In this document: in pieces, positions 46,403 through 55,505 of the stretch
How the letters are laid out: each line of letters starts with the position of its first letter
Numbering within the stretch: position 1 is the first letter of the stretch
NCBI GenBank assembly: GCA_002632355.1
Contig: NSJJ01000003.1
Span: 62,001 to 126,000, forward strand
Reading direction: 5' to 3'
Source of the DNA: Sulfuricella denitrificans
Lineage (GTDB): Bacteria; Pseudomonadota; Gammaproteobacteria; Burkholderiales; Sulfuricellaceae
Length of the DNA stretch: 64,000 nt
The notes under the pieces: generated by a model
Told to the model about the DNA's origin: nothing
Databases searched by the model: none
Seen by the model: the letters and a program-made list of their open reading frames with translations, nothing else
Made by a program: the position numbers and the translations under genes

Positions 46403-46545
46403 CGTAGGGATAAAAGAAATAGGCGGGGAAGTGGGGGCGGATTTCGGGAAATGCCGGTTCGGTCAAACTGGTCTGAAAGGCAATACATAAATCCCGCTGG
46501 AACTTGGGGTTATGTTTCAGGGCGGATTTTTCCGCCCCCTGCTGT

Positions 46546-49242
46546 TTAATGCCCGTTTTCAGGTTTCAGCAAAGCCGTGATTTCATCGGGCGGCACGGGC
46601 CGGCCAAGAAAAAACCCCTGAGCGCGGTCGCAGCCCAGTTCGTGCAGGCGCTGAAGCTGTTGTGCCGTTTCGACGCCTTCGGCAATCACCTTGAGACCCA
46701 GGTTGTGCGCCATGGTGATGATGGCAGTGACAATGGCCGAGTCGTCGCTGTCGGTCATCAGGTCCTTGATAAAGGAACGGTCGATTTTCAGCGTATGCAG
46801 CGGCATTTTCTTGAGCTGGCTGAGAGAGGAATAGCCTGTGCCAAAATCGTCGATCGCAGTCTGCACGCCGATCTGGGTGATGGATTGCAAGGTGTGCATG
46901 GAGTGATCGGTATTTTCCATCGCCACACTTTCAGTGATTTCCAGTTCCAGAAACTCCGGAGGCAGTCCGCACAGGTGCAGGGTGCGGGTTACCAGACCAG
47001 TAAGGTCCTTCTTGTGGAACTGGCGCCCGGAGAGATTGACTGCGACCTGCAGCGGGAACCCCATGTCAAGCCAGTTCCTGGCCTGGCAGCAGGCTTCTTC
47101 CAGCACCCATGCGCCTATTGGCTGGATCAGGCCGGTCTCTTCCGCCACCGGGATGAATTCGATGGGCGGAACCAGACCCAGCGTGGGGTGTTGCCAGCGG
47201 ATCAGGGCCTCGACACCTATGATTTCTCCAGTGACGATATTGGTCTGGATCTGGTAGTGGAGAATGAATTCGTTGCGATCCAGCGCATTGTAGAGCTGAT
47301 TCTGCAATTCCAGGCGGCGCATGGTCTGCAGCGACAGGTCGTTGGTGTATAAATGAAAGCCGGCACGCCCCTGGCCCTTGACGTGGTACATCGCCGTATC
47401 GGCGTTCTTCATCAGGGTGCCTACATTTTCGCCATCATTGGGGTATATGCTGATGCCGATGCTGACTGTGACAAAAATCTCCTGTTCGGAAAGGATGAAA
47501 GGGTGCTTCATGCTTTCCAGTACCTTGGAGGCGACCAGTATGGCTTCGTCAGCGTGATCCACCTCGGGTAGCAGGATGGTGAATTCGTCACCGCCGAGGC
47601 GAGCGACAGTGTCGGTTGCGCGTACGCATTTGCGCAGGCGTTTGGCGACTTCCTGCAGAAGGTGATCGCCGGCATCGTGCCCCAGGGTGTCGTTGATAAA
47701 CTTGAAGCGGTCGAGATCCATGAACAGCACTGCCACATTCTGATGGTGGAGGCGTTGCGCGAAGGCCAGCGCCTGTTCCAGCCGGTCCTTGAAAAGCACC
47801 CGGTTGGGCAGGTTGGTGAGCGCGTCGTGATAGGCCTGGTGGATGATTTTGTCTTCGGACCGTTTGCGCTCGGTAATGTCGCTGAATACGCTGATGTAGT
47901 GCAGGGTGTCGCCATCTTCGCTCTTGACACTGGAAACGTTCATCCACTCGGCGTAGATCTCGCCGTTTTTGCGCCTGTTCCAGATCTCGCCCTGCCATTG
48001 TCCGGTGGTTGCCAGGGAATGCCAGAAATCCATGTAAAAATCGCTGTCATGCTTACCCGACTGAAGAAGGCTGGGGTCCCGGCCCAGCACCTCATCACGG
48101 CTATATCCCGTGACTTCGCTGAATACCCGGTTGACGGTGAGGATTTTCCCCTCGCCATTGGTAATGATGATGCCATCGAGCGAGTTTTCGAAAACCTCGG
48201 CGGCAAGGCGCAGGGAGAGTTCGTCCTTCTTCTGCTGGGTGATGTCGTGGATGGTGAGCTGTATCAGGGTTTCTCCATCCAGCTGCGCGGCGCCCATCAC
48301 GGTATCAGCTGGGAAAATATCACCGTTGTGGCGTTTGAACAGCCACTCGAAATGCTGTGTCTGATTAATGCCGGCAAGTTCGATGCGGTGCTGGATTTCG
48401 CTATCGGTTGGCCTGCCGCCAGTCTGCTTTGGTGCGCTGATGTCGCTGAAAGAGAGTGAGCGAAACAAGACGACAGAGGGAAGATGAAACATGATCAGTG
48501 CCGCCGGATTGCAGTTTACGAAGCCACGTGAGTCCAGCACCAGGATCGCATCATTGGAGGATTCGAACAAAGCCTGATATTTTTTTTGCTCACGCAAGAA
48601 CCCGGCATCCAGCTTTTCCCTGCTGGACACGAAGCGCCAGGCAAAAATGGTGACTACCGTAAAAAACAGGCCGGCAAATATCACGGCAAACAGCAGAATC
48701 AGTTTGCTGCGATGATGATTGGCCATGCTTTCCTGATAAACCTGATCGGTGCGAAACATCAGGTTGCTCGCAGCATCGTCAAGCAGGGTCTTCATCTGCT
48801 GGTACAGGGGGCGTCCCTGTTCCTGAAAGCGCTCCGGCGCATTTTTGGGGTCGGTTTCCTCCTGTTGCTGGAGGACGCTCTGCATGGTTAGCAGTTCCGC
48901 GTAGGTCCGCTGTATTTCAGTCATGATGCCGCGGTTTCTGGGACACTGACAATTGCGCTGCAGTTCGGCAAGATCCTCTTTGGTTTTAGTGGCCAGATAG
49001 GCCATTTGGCCCGACTTGTTCTGATTCCGGCGTGGACTTTCCTGCTGGATTTGCATGGTATTCAGGCTTTGGTGGATCTTTGCCATCAGGTTGATCTGAA
49101 GAAGACTGTTTTTTTCTATCCAGGTGATGTGCTGACGCGATTGCTCCATGCTCCAGTAGCCGATACCGGAAACCAGCATGCCTGCGCCGTTGCCGAACAG
49201 AAATAGCAGCAACAGGACTTTCTTTATGCTGAAACCTGGCAT
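46546..49242 (-). CDS. Membrane PAS-PAS-GGDEF-EAL protein (c-di-GMP turnover)
   Basis: An 898-residue sensor. Membrane helices at about 8-28 and 180-204 frame a helical periplasmic domain that contains CQCP. Two PAS domains (about 220-335 and 345-455) follow, then GGDEF (about 465-625, intact ARLGGDEFTILL) and EAL (about 640-890, with GVEALIRWQHP, NLSGRQF, ELEITES, DDFGTGYSSL). Both active sites look complete, so it may make or degrade c-di-GMP depending on signal. Its ATG directly abuts the stop of the GGDEF-EAL gene upstream (49243), so they form an operon. Confidence 0.92.
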   Translation of the reverse strand: MPGFSIKKVLLLLFLFGNGAGMLVSGIGYWSMEQSRQHITWIEKNSLLQINLMAKIHQSLNTMQIQQESPRRNQNKSGQMAYLATKTKEDLAELQRNCQCPRNRGIMTEIQRTYAELLTMQSVLQQQEETDPKNAPERFQEQGRPLYQQMKTLLDDAASNLMFRTDQVYQESMANHHRSKLILLFAVIFAGLFFTVVTIFAWRFVSSREKLDAGFLREQKKYQALFESSNDAILVLDSRGFVNCNPAALIMFHLPSVVLFRSLSFSDISAPKQTGGRPTDSEIQHRIELAGINQTQHFEWLFKRHNGDIFPADTVMGAAQLDGETLIQLTIHDITQQKKDELSLRLAAEVFENSLDGIIITNGEGKILTVNRVFSEVTGYSRDEVLGRDPSLLQSGKHDSDFYMDFWHSLATTGQWQGEIWNRRKNGEIYAEWMNVSSVKSEDGDTLHYISVFSDITERKRSEDKIIHQAYHDALTNLPNRVLFKDRLEQALAFAQRLHHQNVAVLFMDLDRFKFINDTLGHDAGDHLLQEVAKRLRKCVRATDTVARLGGDEFTILLPEVDHADEAILVASKVLESMKHPFILSEQEIFVTVSIGISIYPNDGENVGTLMKNADTAMYHVKGQGRAGFHLYTNDLSLQTMRRLELQNQLYNALDRNEFILHYQIQTNIVTGEIIGVEALIRWQHPTLGLVPPIEFIPVAEETGLIQPIGAWVLEEACCQARNWLDMGFPLQVAVNLSGRQFHKKDLTGLVTRTLHLCGLPPEFLELEITESVAMENTDHSMHTLQSITQIGVQTAIDDFGTGYSSLSQLKKMPLHTLKIDRSFIKDLMTDSDDSAIVTAIITMAHNLGLKVIAEGVETAQQLQRLHELGCDRAQGFFLGRPVPPDEITALLKPENGH

Positions 49243-50679
49243 TTAAAGGTTTCCCGCGGGAAACTCAAGTGGAATCTGGCTGCTCCAGCAGGTGCTTGGG
49301 GCGGCTGTTTCCCTCTGGCGCAGGAGGATATGGCCAATGTTTTTTGCCGGCATCGGAGGGAAAAAGTAATAACCCTGCACTTCATGGCACTGATAGGAGC
49401 GCAGAAAAATGAGTTGTTTTTCGTTTTCGACGCCTTCCGCTACGACCCTGACACCAAGATTTTGCGCCATGGCGATCACGCCGCGAGTGATGGCCGCATC
49501 GCTGGAATTTGTGGTGATGCCGCCTATAAAAGATCGGTCGATCTTGATGCTGTGGATCGGGAAGTGCCTGAGGTAGGTGAGGGAAGAATAGCCGGTGCCG
49601 AAGTCGTCGATAGCAAGTCTGACGCCCATGTTCTTGAGGATCTTCAGGGTCTCGATGGCAGCGTCGATATCGTGCAGGGCAATGGTTTCGGTCAGTTCCA
49701 GTTCCAGCCAGCGTGGCGCCAGGCCGCTTTCCGCAAGCGCTTCATGAACCAGCCGGTCGAGACCTGGCTTGCTGAACTGCTGTGCAGATAGATTGACTGC
49801 CATGCGCAGGTCGTTGTGTCCCTGTTTGTGCCAGGCGCTGTTCTGGGCGCAGGCACGATGCAGCACCCATTCGCTGATGGGGTGGATAAGACCAATTTCC
49901 TCAGCCAGCGGAATGAATTCTGCCGGAGAAATTGTGCCCAGTTCTGGATGCTCCCAGCGCAGCAGGGCTTCAACGCCGCGCATTTCTCCGCTGTCGAGGT
50001 CGATTTGTGGCTGGTAGTGCAATATCAGTTGCTCTTTTTTCAGTGCGTGGTGCAGGGCCTGTTCCAGTAAGGCGCGGCGTGTCGAGCGGCGGCTCTGGTG
50101 ATGTTCCGGATCGAAAAACAGATGGCTGTCGCGCCCGTGGTCCTTGATCTGATCCATTGCGGTCTTGGCATTTGCGATCAGCTCACAGACGGTTTTCCCC
50201 TGGCTGGGGTAGTGACTGATGCCGATGCTGACGGTGATGAAGGCTTCCTCGCCTTCGATCAGGAAAGGGGTGGAAAGACTTTGTTTGATCTGTTCTGCCA
50301 GAGCGGTGATTGCCTGTCCGTTATCCGAGTTGCCCACCGCCAGGGCAAAAGTATCGCCGCCAAGGCGTGCGAGCGCGCAACTTTCTGCCTGGAATTTTGC
50401 AAGACGCCTGGAACTGGCCTGAAGCACCAGGTCTCCGGCAGCATAACCATAGGTATCGTTGACCTGTTTGAAGCGATCAAGCCCGATGATTACAAGGGCC
50501 ATGTTTTGTGACTTGTGTTCGGCGCGTGACAGGCACAGGTCGAGCTGGTTTCTGAATAGCGTATAGTTGGGCAGCCCGGTCAACGCATCCAGGAACGCCG
50601 GCGCGCTTGGCAGATCCAGATCTGGCGGCTGTTCTGGCAGGTCTTTAATGCAGGCGGCAGTATTGTTTTGAAATTGCAT
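49243..50679 (-). CDS. Soluble GGDEF-EAL protein with degenerate GGDEF, probable c-di-GMP phosphodiesterase
   Basis: A 478-residue cytoplasmic protein. The GGDEF domain (about 28-195) has ARLGGDTFALAV in place of GG(D/E)EF, so cyclase activity is unlikely and it may be a regulatory GTP-binding domain. The EAL domain (about 205-455) keeps GVEALLRWEHP, NLSAQQF, ELELTET, DDFGTGYSSL and KIDRSFI and should hydrolyse c-di-GMP. No membrane or sensory segment is visible. It is immediately followed by the PAS-PAS-GGDEF-EAL gene without any gap, so the two may act as an opposing or sequential pair. Confidence 0.9.
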   Translation of the reverse strand: MQFQNNTAACIKDLPEQPPDLDLPSAPAFLDALTGLPNYTLFRNQLDLCLSRAEHKSQNMALVIIGLDRFKQVNDTYGYAAGDLVLQASSRRLAKFQAESCALARLGGDTFALAVGNSDNGQAITALAEQIKQSLSTPFLIEGEEAFITVSIGISHYPSQGKTVCELIANAKTAMDQIKDHGRDSHLFFDPEHHQSRRSTRRALLEQALHHALKKEQLILHYQPQIDLDSGEMRGVEALLRWEHPELGTISPAEFIPLAEEIGLIHPISEWVLHRACAQNSAWHKQGHNDLRMAVNLSAQQFSKPGLDRLVHEALAESGLAPRWLELELTETIALHDIDAAIETLKILKNMGVRLAIDDFGTGYSSLTYLRHFPIHSIKIDRSFIGGITTNSSDAAITRGVIAMAQNLGVRVVAEGVENEKQLIFLRSYQCHEVQGYYFFPPMPAKNIGHILLRQRETAAPSTCWSSQIPLEFPAGNL

Positions 50680-50834
50680 CAGTGTTGCTCGATAAACGGA
50701 TGGGATTGTCCCGAACGCAAGGATAGCTGTTAATTTCTGTCAGCGCTGCCAGCGCAGTCTGAAAGCGCTGTAAGGTTTGTCGGCCAGGCTGTAGGAATAG
50801 TCTTGCATTGCTCGGGTCACACTGAAATGGCTCT

Positions 50835-51464
50835 TTAGTCAAAAAGCTGGTGCTCAAGGGCATGGCGAATCAATTCAGCATTATTCGTCATGCCCATTTT
50901 TTCCAGAAGGCGTGCGCGATAAGTGCTGATGGTCTTGATGCTGAGGGAGAGTTCCTGGGCAATTTCGGTCAGCGATTTGCCCGCCACGATCTGGCGGAAG
51001 ACAAGATGTTCCCGATCCGATAGCAGGGTGTGCAGTTGTTGCCCGTTGCTGTAAAGCGAATGCAGCAGGTGGTCCGCCAGCGTGCGGCTGGCGTACCTGC
51101 CACCTGCGGCGGCTTTGCGAATGGCGATGAGCAGTTCGTCGGCGTCGGTATCCTTCGAGAGGTAGCCGGACGCGCCGAGCTTGATGGCCCTTACCGCGTA
51201 TTGTTCCTCAGGATGCATGCTGAGAATCAATACAGGCAGATCGGGTTTTTCCGTCTTGATCTGTTTCAGCACGTCCAGCCCGGATTTGCCTGGCAGGTTG
51301 ATGTCCAGCAGAACGACATCCCAGTGCCTGCTTCGCATTTGTTCGAGTGCTTCGTGGCCGCTGCTCGCCTCGTCGCCGACTTCGATGTCGGCGGTATCGG
51401 CAAAGATGCGCTTCAGGCCCTCGCGAAAAATATTGTGATCATCCGCGATGAGGATTTTGATCAT
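50835..51464 (-). CDS. NarL/FixJ-family response regulator
   Basis: A 209-residue regulator: receiver domain (acidic pair in ILIADDHNIFREG, phospho-Asp in VVLLDINLPGKSG, Lys in GYLSKDTDADEL) and a C-terminal LuxR-type helix-turn-helix (LSDREHLVFRQIVAGKSLTE, LSLSIKTISTYRARLLEKM). Its ATG overlaps the TGA of the kinase gene (ATGA), so it is the cognate partner. Target promoters are unknown. The 155-base gap downstream separates it from the GGDEF-EAL gene. Confidence 0.93.
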   Translation of the reverse strand: MIKILIADDHNIFREGLKRIFADTADIEVGDEASSGHEALEQMRSRHWDVVLLDINLPGKSGLDVLKQIKTEKPDLPVLILSMHPEEQYAVRAIKLGASGYLSKDTDADELLIAIRKAAAGGRYASRTLADHLLHSLYSNGQQLHTLLSDREHLVFRQIVAGKSLTEIAQELSLSIKTISTYRARLLEKMGMTNNAELIRHALEHQLFD

Positions 51465-52558
51465 GGCGGGCTATTCTCAGCCGATGCAGGGGGGAGCTGA
51501 AGGTGGACGGTAGTGCCATGGCCTGGCGTGCTATGAATGTTCAGCTTGCCCCCCAGTTGCTTGGCGCGTTCCTGCATGCCGAGGATGCCGTAGGACTGGA
51601 AGGAGGGTATACGGTCCGTATCCATGCCGCTGCCATTGTCGCTGATGATGATACCCAGGGCATCCGTGGTCGGCATGAGTTCAATGGTCACGGAGGTCGC
51701 TGCTGCATGGCGCACGACGTTGGTAAGTGATTCCTGGAAAATGCGGAAAATGGTGGTGGCGCGCTGGTCGTCCAGTTCGACTTCCTGTTGCGGCGGGATG
51801 AGGCTGTAGGCGATCCCCCGTTGCCCAAGCAGCGTTGCCGCATGTTCCTCCATGGCTGCAACCAGACCCAGGTTGTCCAGCGCGGCTGGGCGCAGGTCTG
51901 CGGCAATGCGCCGTGCGGTGTGCAGCGCTTCCATGGTCAGTTGCGACATGGCTTGCGTGCGTTCCAGTAGTGCCTGATCGTGCATGCGCTTGGCCAGCCA
52001 GCCGAGATCCATCTTCAGCGTGCTGAGGATGCCGCCCAGTTCGTCGTGAATTTCCCGCGCGATCTTGGTGCGCTCGTCCTCCCGTGCGCTTTGTACGTGA
52101 CCGGAAAGTTTCTCCAGCAATTCCCGTGCATGCAGGCTTTCATCCTCACGCTGTTTGGAAAGGGTGATGTTGAGAATAATGCCGTCCCAGAGAGTGGAAC
52201 CGTCCGTCACGGTGCGGGGTACGGCACGCAGGTTGATCCATTTGATATCGCCCGGAGGCACGATGACCCGGCCTTCCCAGTTCCAGTGGGTCTGTTTCTG
52301 GGCGGAAAGCCGCATCGCATCGAAGAAGGACGTCCGGTCGTCAGGATGCAGGTTGCTGATGCAGGGGAGCCAGGGAATATCGGAATCCGGATCCGGTTCG
52401 CTGCATACGGCTTTTACTGCCTTGCTGGTGAACAGTGATTTGAGGCCGCCGTCGGCATCTTGCTGTAGCTGGAACACCAGGGCCGGAACGTTGGCGGTGA
52501 TGGCCTCGATCCGCAATCCGTCGTCATGCAGTGAGGCGTCTTGCGCAGAGAGTGTCAC
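51461..52558 (-). CDS. PAS-domain HisKA_3 (NarX/UhpB-type) sensor kinase
   Basis: A protein of about 365 residues with a PAS-like region (about 15-135, HPDDRTSFFDAMRLSAQKQT, RVIVPPGDIKWINLRAVPRT), dimerisation/phosphoacceptor helix KIAREIHDELGGILSTLK (His171) and an HATPase_c domain (IFQESLTNVVRHAAATSVTI, DNGSGMD, GILGMQERAKQLGG). There is no membrane segment, so it senses a cytoplasmic cue. The likely GTG start at 52558 lies four bases after the chemoreceptor stop; the longer open frame covers that gene and is not real. It is coupled to the NarL-type regulator. Confidence 0.88.
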   Translation of the reverse strand: MTLSAQDASLHDDGLRIEAITANVPALVFQLQQDADGGLKSLFTSKAVKAVCSEPDPDSDIPWLPCISNLHPDDRTSFFDAMRLSAQKQTHWNWEGRVIVPPGDIKWINLRAVPRTVTDGSTLWDGIILNITLSKQREDESLHARELLEKLSGHVQSAREDERTKIAREIHDELGGILSTLKMDLGWLAKRMHDQALLERTQAMSQLTMEALHTARRIAADLRPAALDNLGLVAAMEEHAATLLGQRGIAYSLIPPQQEVELDDQRATTIFRIFQESLTNVVRHAAATSVTIELMPTTDALGIIISDNGSGMDTDRIPSFQSYGILGMQERAKQLGGKLNIHSTPGHGTTVHLQLPPASAENSPP

Positions 52559-52562
52559 GCGT

Positions 52563-54203
52563 TCAAACCTTGAATCGGCTAACCGTATTTTGCAAAGATT
52601 CAGCCAGCTGCTCCAGATGTTGCGCTGCGTTGGCCGTCTGGCCCACTGCCAGGCTGTTTTCTGCGGCCATGGCGGCGATCGCCTCGACATTGGCGGCGAC
52701 CTCGCTGCTGGCAGTGCGCTGGCGTTCCGCAATGACCGCCACATCGGCGACCTTGCTGCCGACCTCGTTGACTGAGCTATTGGCTTCAGACAGAACGACG
52801 GCCACGGTCTCCATCGAATCCTGGCTGGAAAGCAGGTGGGACATCCCTCTTTCGATTGCCTGGTCGACCACGACGGACTGCTGGGCAAGGGACTGGGTGA
52901 CAGCGTCGATCTGGCTGGCTGAATGCGCGGATTTTTCCGCAAGTTTTCTCACTTCATCGGCGACCACGGCAAAGCCGCGTCCCTGCTCTCCGGCCCGGGC
53001 AGCCTCGATCGCGGCGTTGAGCGCGAGCAGGTTGGTCTGTTCGGCAATGTCTTTGACCTGCCGGGTCATGGTATGAATGGAAGCGGTGCTGCGGGTAAAT
53101 TCGTTCACTGCGGCAGCAATTTCCTTGACTGCGGATTCTACCTGGTCGATCTCGCCCACCAGCTCGGAAATGCTTTCATTGCCCCGGTGCGAACGTTCAA
53201 GGCTTTGTTCGGAGAGGTGCTGCACTTCATCCGTGCTTTGCGCCACGGTGGAGATGCTGGACGCCATTTCCTCCACGGCGGCGGCCGTGGCCGCGGATTT
53301 GTCGCGTTGCTGCGCGGAGCCGTCGGCGACCTGCTGCGCGCCATGGGCGAGTTGACTCGCTGCTGCTGATACCTGATGCGCGGAGTGGTTGACTTCGCGA
53401 ACCAGGTGGCTGAATTTTTCCATCACCTGGTTGAACAAACCGGAGGCCTCGCCGATTTCGTCCGTGCTGCGTACCTTCAGGCGGCGCGTCAGATCGCCCT
53501 CGCCTTCGGCAATGTCATGCAGGCCGTGGGTCATTTCCTCCAGCGGCCGGGTAACGAAATGGCGAATGAACAAGTAGATGAAAGCCAGCAGCGGCAGGCT
53601 GATCAACACGGCGGCAAAGAAAATCCTGGTTCTGAAATCCGCCACGGACTGGTTGACCTTGTCGAGAGAAATTTTCATGCTGACTGCGCCAAGTACCGTG
53701 CCTTCAGGTACGGTATGGCACATCAGGCAATCCTTGCCAAGATAGTTCTTCGAGGCAGTGACGGGAATCACGGCGTGCAGGCTTTCCTTGTCCCCGCTGT
53801 TTTCCTGAAGCACCTGAAAGTAGGGCTTTGCACTTTGCATGACCTCTTTTTCCAGCTCGTCGGCGCCACTTTCCTCTGCGCTGCCCTGACCAAACTGTTT
53901 GGTCACCGCTTCGCCCCGCAGCACTTTGAGCGAGGTGACGTTGTCAGCCTGCTTGACCTGGTCGAGAAACACTGCGCGTTGCGCAATGGTGCCGGTAATC
54001 ATCATGCCGGTGAGGCTCGACATGGTCATCTGATGTATGGCGAGAGAGAATCCCTTGGCTTCTTCAATGGCGGTTGCGCGCTGTGCATTCGAAGCCCAGA
54101 TGATCACGCCTCCCCAGGCCAGACCCAGCATCAGCCAGATCACGCCCACCAGACGGACCCAGATTTTCAGATTTTTGATTTTGCCAATGCTTGAGCCGGA
54201 CAT
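52563..54203 (-). CDS. Methyl-accepting chemotaxis protein with a c-type haem motif in its sensor domain
   Basis: A protein of about 546 residues with two membrane helices (about 15-37 and 195-215), a HAMP domain ([20 protein letters not shown]) and a signalling domain with the conserved hairpin tip ([20 protein letters not shown]). The periplasmic domain contains [12 protein letters not shown] (Cys159, Cys162, His163), a CxxCH haem-attachment site, so it is probably a redox or gas sensor like the haem-containing chemoreceptors known in Geobacter. ATG at 54203 is preferred; ATG at 54269 adds 22 residues. It is encoded just before a cytoplasmic sensor kinase. Confidence 0.88.
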   Translation of the reverse strand: MSGSSIGKIKNLKIWVRLVGVIWLMLGLAWGGVIIWASNAQRATAIEEAKGFSLAIHQMTMSSLTGMMITGTIAQRAVFLDQVKQADNVTSLKVLRGEAVTKQFGQGSAEESGADELEKEVMQSAKPYFQVLQENSGDKESLHAVIPVTASKNYLGKDCLMCHTVPEGTVLGAVSMKISLDKVNQSVADFRTRIFFAAVLISLPLLAFIYLFIRHFVTRPLEEMTHGLHDIAEGEGDLTRRLKVRSTDEIGEASGLFNQVMEKFSHLVREVNHSAHQVSAAASQLAHGAQQVADGSAQQRDKSAATAAAVEEMASSISTVAQSTDEVQHLSEQSLERSHRGNESISELVGEIDQVESAVKEIAAAVNEFTRSTASIHTMTRQVKDIAEQTNLLALNAAIEAARAGEQGRGFAVVADEVRKLAEKSAHSASQIDAVTQSLAQQSVVVDQAIERGMSHLLSSQDSMETVAVVLSEANSSVNEVGSKVADVAVIAERQRTASSEVAANVEAIAAMAAENSLAVGQTANAAQHLEQLAESLQNTVSRFKV

Positions 54204-54335
54204 ACTCAGGGATTCTCTTATGTGTTGATCAGGGGAAAGCCTAATAAGGTCACTTACTATATCAGCCATTCAGAAGAAATGGGATGGGACAGAAAGACTA
54301 GCTGGCAATATTTATTGATAGGGCTGTCCGAAATC

Positions 54336-55397
54336 TTAGATGGCAAGGTCGATTTGCTGCAAGGTGCCGACAGAACCGTTTTCGTTCAGATAGATACCGC
54401 TGGCGCGTAACTGGCCATCGAGCCGGTTTTCCGTGTTCTTGAGGCTGAATTCGGTGGCGGCGCTACCCAGATATAATGCGCCCACCCCCGCTGCTTTCAG
54501 GCTGGTTAGCTGGTCATTCCCCTGGGCGTCTTTGCTCCATATCCCGAGATGCGAATACACGGCATCATTTTCGTCGATCCACTGGTTGCCATCCTGATCG
54601 TAGGCAGCCAGTTCGCTGAAGCCATTGCCGCTGGTTGGGCCGAACAGTTCGCCGCCATTGTTGATTTTCCCGTCCTGGTTTTTGTCCAGCGCAAGAAAGC
54701 CGCTGCCAGGCGCGACGAAGGAAATCTGTTCGGAATGCCCGTCGGAATCGAGGTCGAAGCTGAATTTCGTGGCGCTCAGTTGCGCTGTGTCGCCATTGAA
54801 GTTGATCACCAGCGGGTCTTTTGCCTGACGCGCGGCATCGCCCAGACGCACGCTGACATCGTTTTGCTCCAGATGTTCGCGGCTCATGGAAAGTTGCAGC
54901 TTGAAAGTGATTTCCCTGCCGTCGGCGGTTTTGACCACGCCCTGGGCCTGGAAGCGGGTCTGCTCGGCTTCATAATGGGTTTCATGGCGTTCGTATTCGG
55001 CGCTGAAACCGGCTGGTCGCGATGCTGCCGGTTTGCTGGTGCTATCGGGGGGGTGCGGTAATTCCGTAGGCGGCGCATCGGTGGCTTGCAGGTCCTTCAA
55101 GGAAAGGATGCGAATTTTTTTGCCGGTCATGGCTTCCACCATGCTGATGAGCAATTGCATGCGCGGGTCGTTTTCAACCGCATCCTGTGGTTCCGATACG
55201 GCATCCGGTTGCTGCGCCGACCTGCCTTGAGCAGAAATCGAGACCGTGTCCGCCAGCGGGCGGTTTTTGAGTCTGTTGTGCCCATCGGAGTCCGGGCGTT
55301 CCGCGCTGATCCAGGCGCGTAGCGACTCGCGCAGCGAATGCCTTTCCACGCTGAGGTGCTGGCTGGACAACAAGATATCCGAGTTTTCGATTTTCAT
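54336..55397 (-). CDS. EF-hand/VCBS-like calcium-binding protein of unknown function
   Basis: A 353-residue protein with a low-complexity N-terminal half and no signal peptide. The C-terminal half holds three calcium-loop-like motifs: DLDSDGHSE (about 215-223), DKNQDGKINNGGE (238-250) and DQDGNQWIDEND (267-278). Similar aspartate-rich loops occur in large adhesins and in VCBS-type proteins, but I recognise no full family match. ATG at 55397 has AGGG upstream. A sigma-28-like promoter precedes it, hinting at expression with motility genes. It is not obviously linked to the chemoreceptor operon. Confidence 0.75.
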   Translation of the reverse strand: MKIENSDILLSSQHLSVERHSLRESLRAWISAERPDSDGHNRLKNRPLADTVSISAQGRSAQQPDAVSEPQDAVENDPRMQLLISMVEAMTGKKIRILSLKDLQATDAPPTELPHPPDSTSKPAASRPAGFSAEYERHETHYEAEQTRFQAQGVVKTADGREITFKLQLSMSREHLEQNDVSVRLGDAARQAKDPLVINFNGDTAQLSATKFSFDLDSDGHSEQISFVAPGSGFLALDKNQDGKINNGGELFGPTSGNGFSELAAYDQDGNQWIDENDAVYSHLGIWSKDAQGNDQLTSLKAAGVGALYLGSAATEFSLKNTENRLDGQLRASGIYLNENGSVGTLQQIDLAI

Positions 55398-55474
55398 GAT
55401 CAATCCCTAATTAAAGAAAGACGCAAGTCTCCTGCTTTTTTTGGGATTGTTGGATGGGGAAGCTTGCCCTGGTT

Positions 55475-55501
55475 TCAACGGCAAGTTGGAGCAGAACTTG
55501 A
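55475..55501 (-). promoter_or_regulatory. Possible sigma-28 (FliA) promoter for the calcium-binding-like gene
   Basis: The minus strand reads TCAAGTTC, an 11-base spacer, then GCCGTTGA, against TAAAGTTT-N11-GCCGATAA (six of eight in each box; the -35 also fits the Pseudomonas TCAAG form). It lies just after the hemH stop, about 70-100 bases before the ATG at 55397. Confidence 0.4.
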
Positions 55502-55505
55502 GCGC

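Noticed and set aside
46520-46537. A terminator after the PAS-PAS-GGDEF-EAL gene (GGGCGGA/TCCGCCC stem)
   Set aside because: The hairpin is real, but on the transcribed strand no T run follows, so I do not call it an intrinsic terminator.
51461-52942. A 493-residue version of the PAS kinase
   Set aside because: The N-terminal extension lies within the chemoreceptor gene in another frame and is Ser/Arg/Pro-rich; kinase homology starts after the GTG at 52558.
54204-54335. A sigma-28 promoter for the chemoreceptor
   Set aside because: A GCTGATAT box is present, but no acceptable -35 box lies at the right distance.
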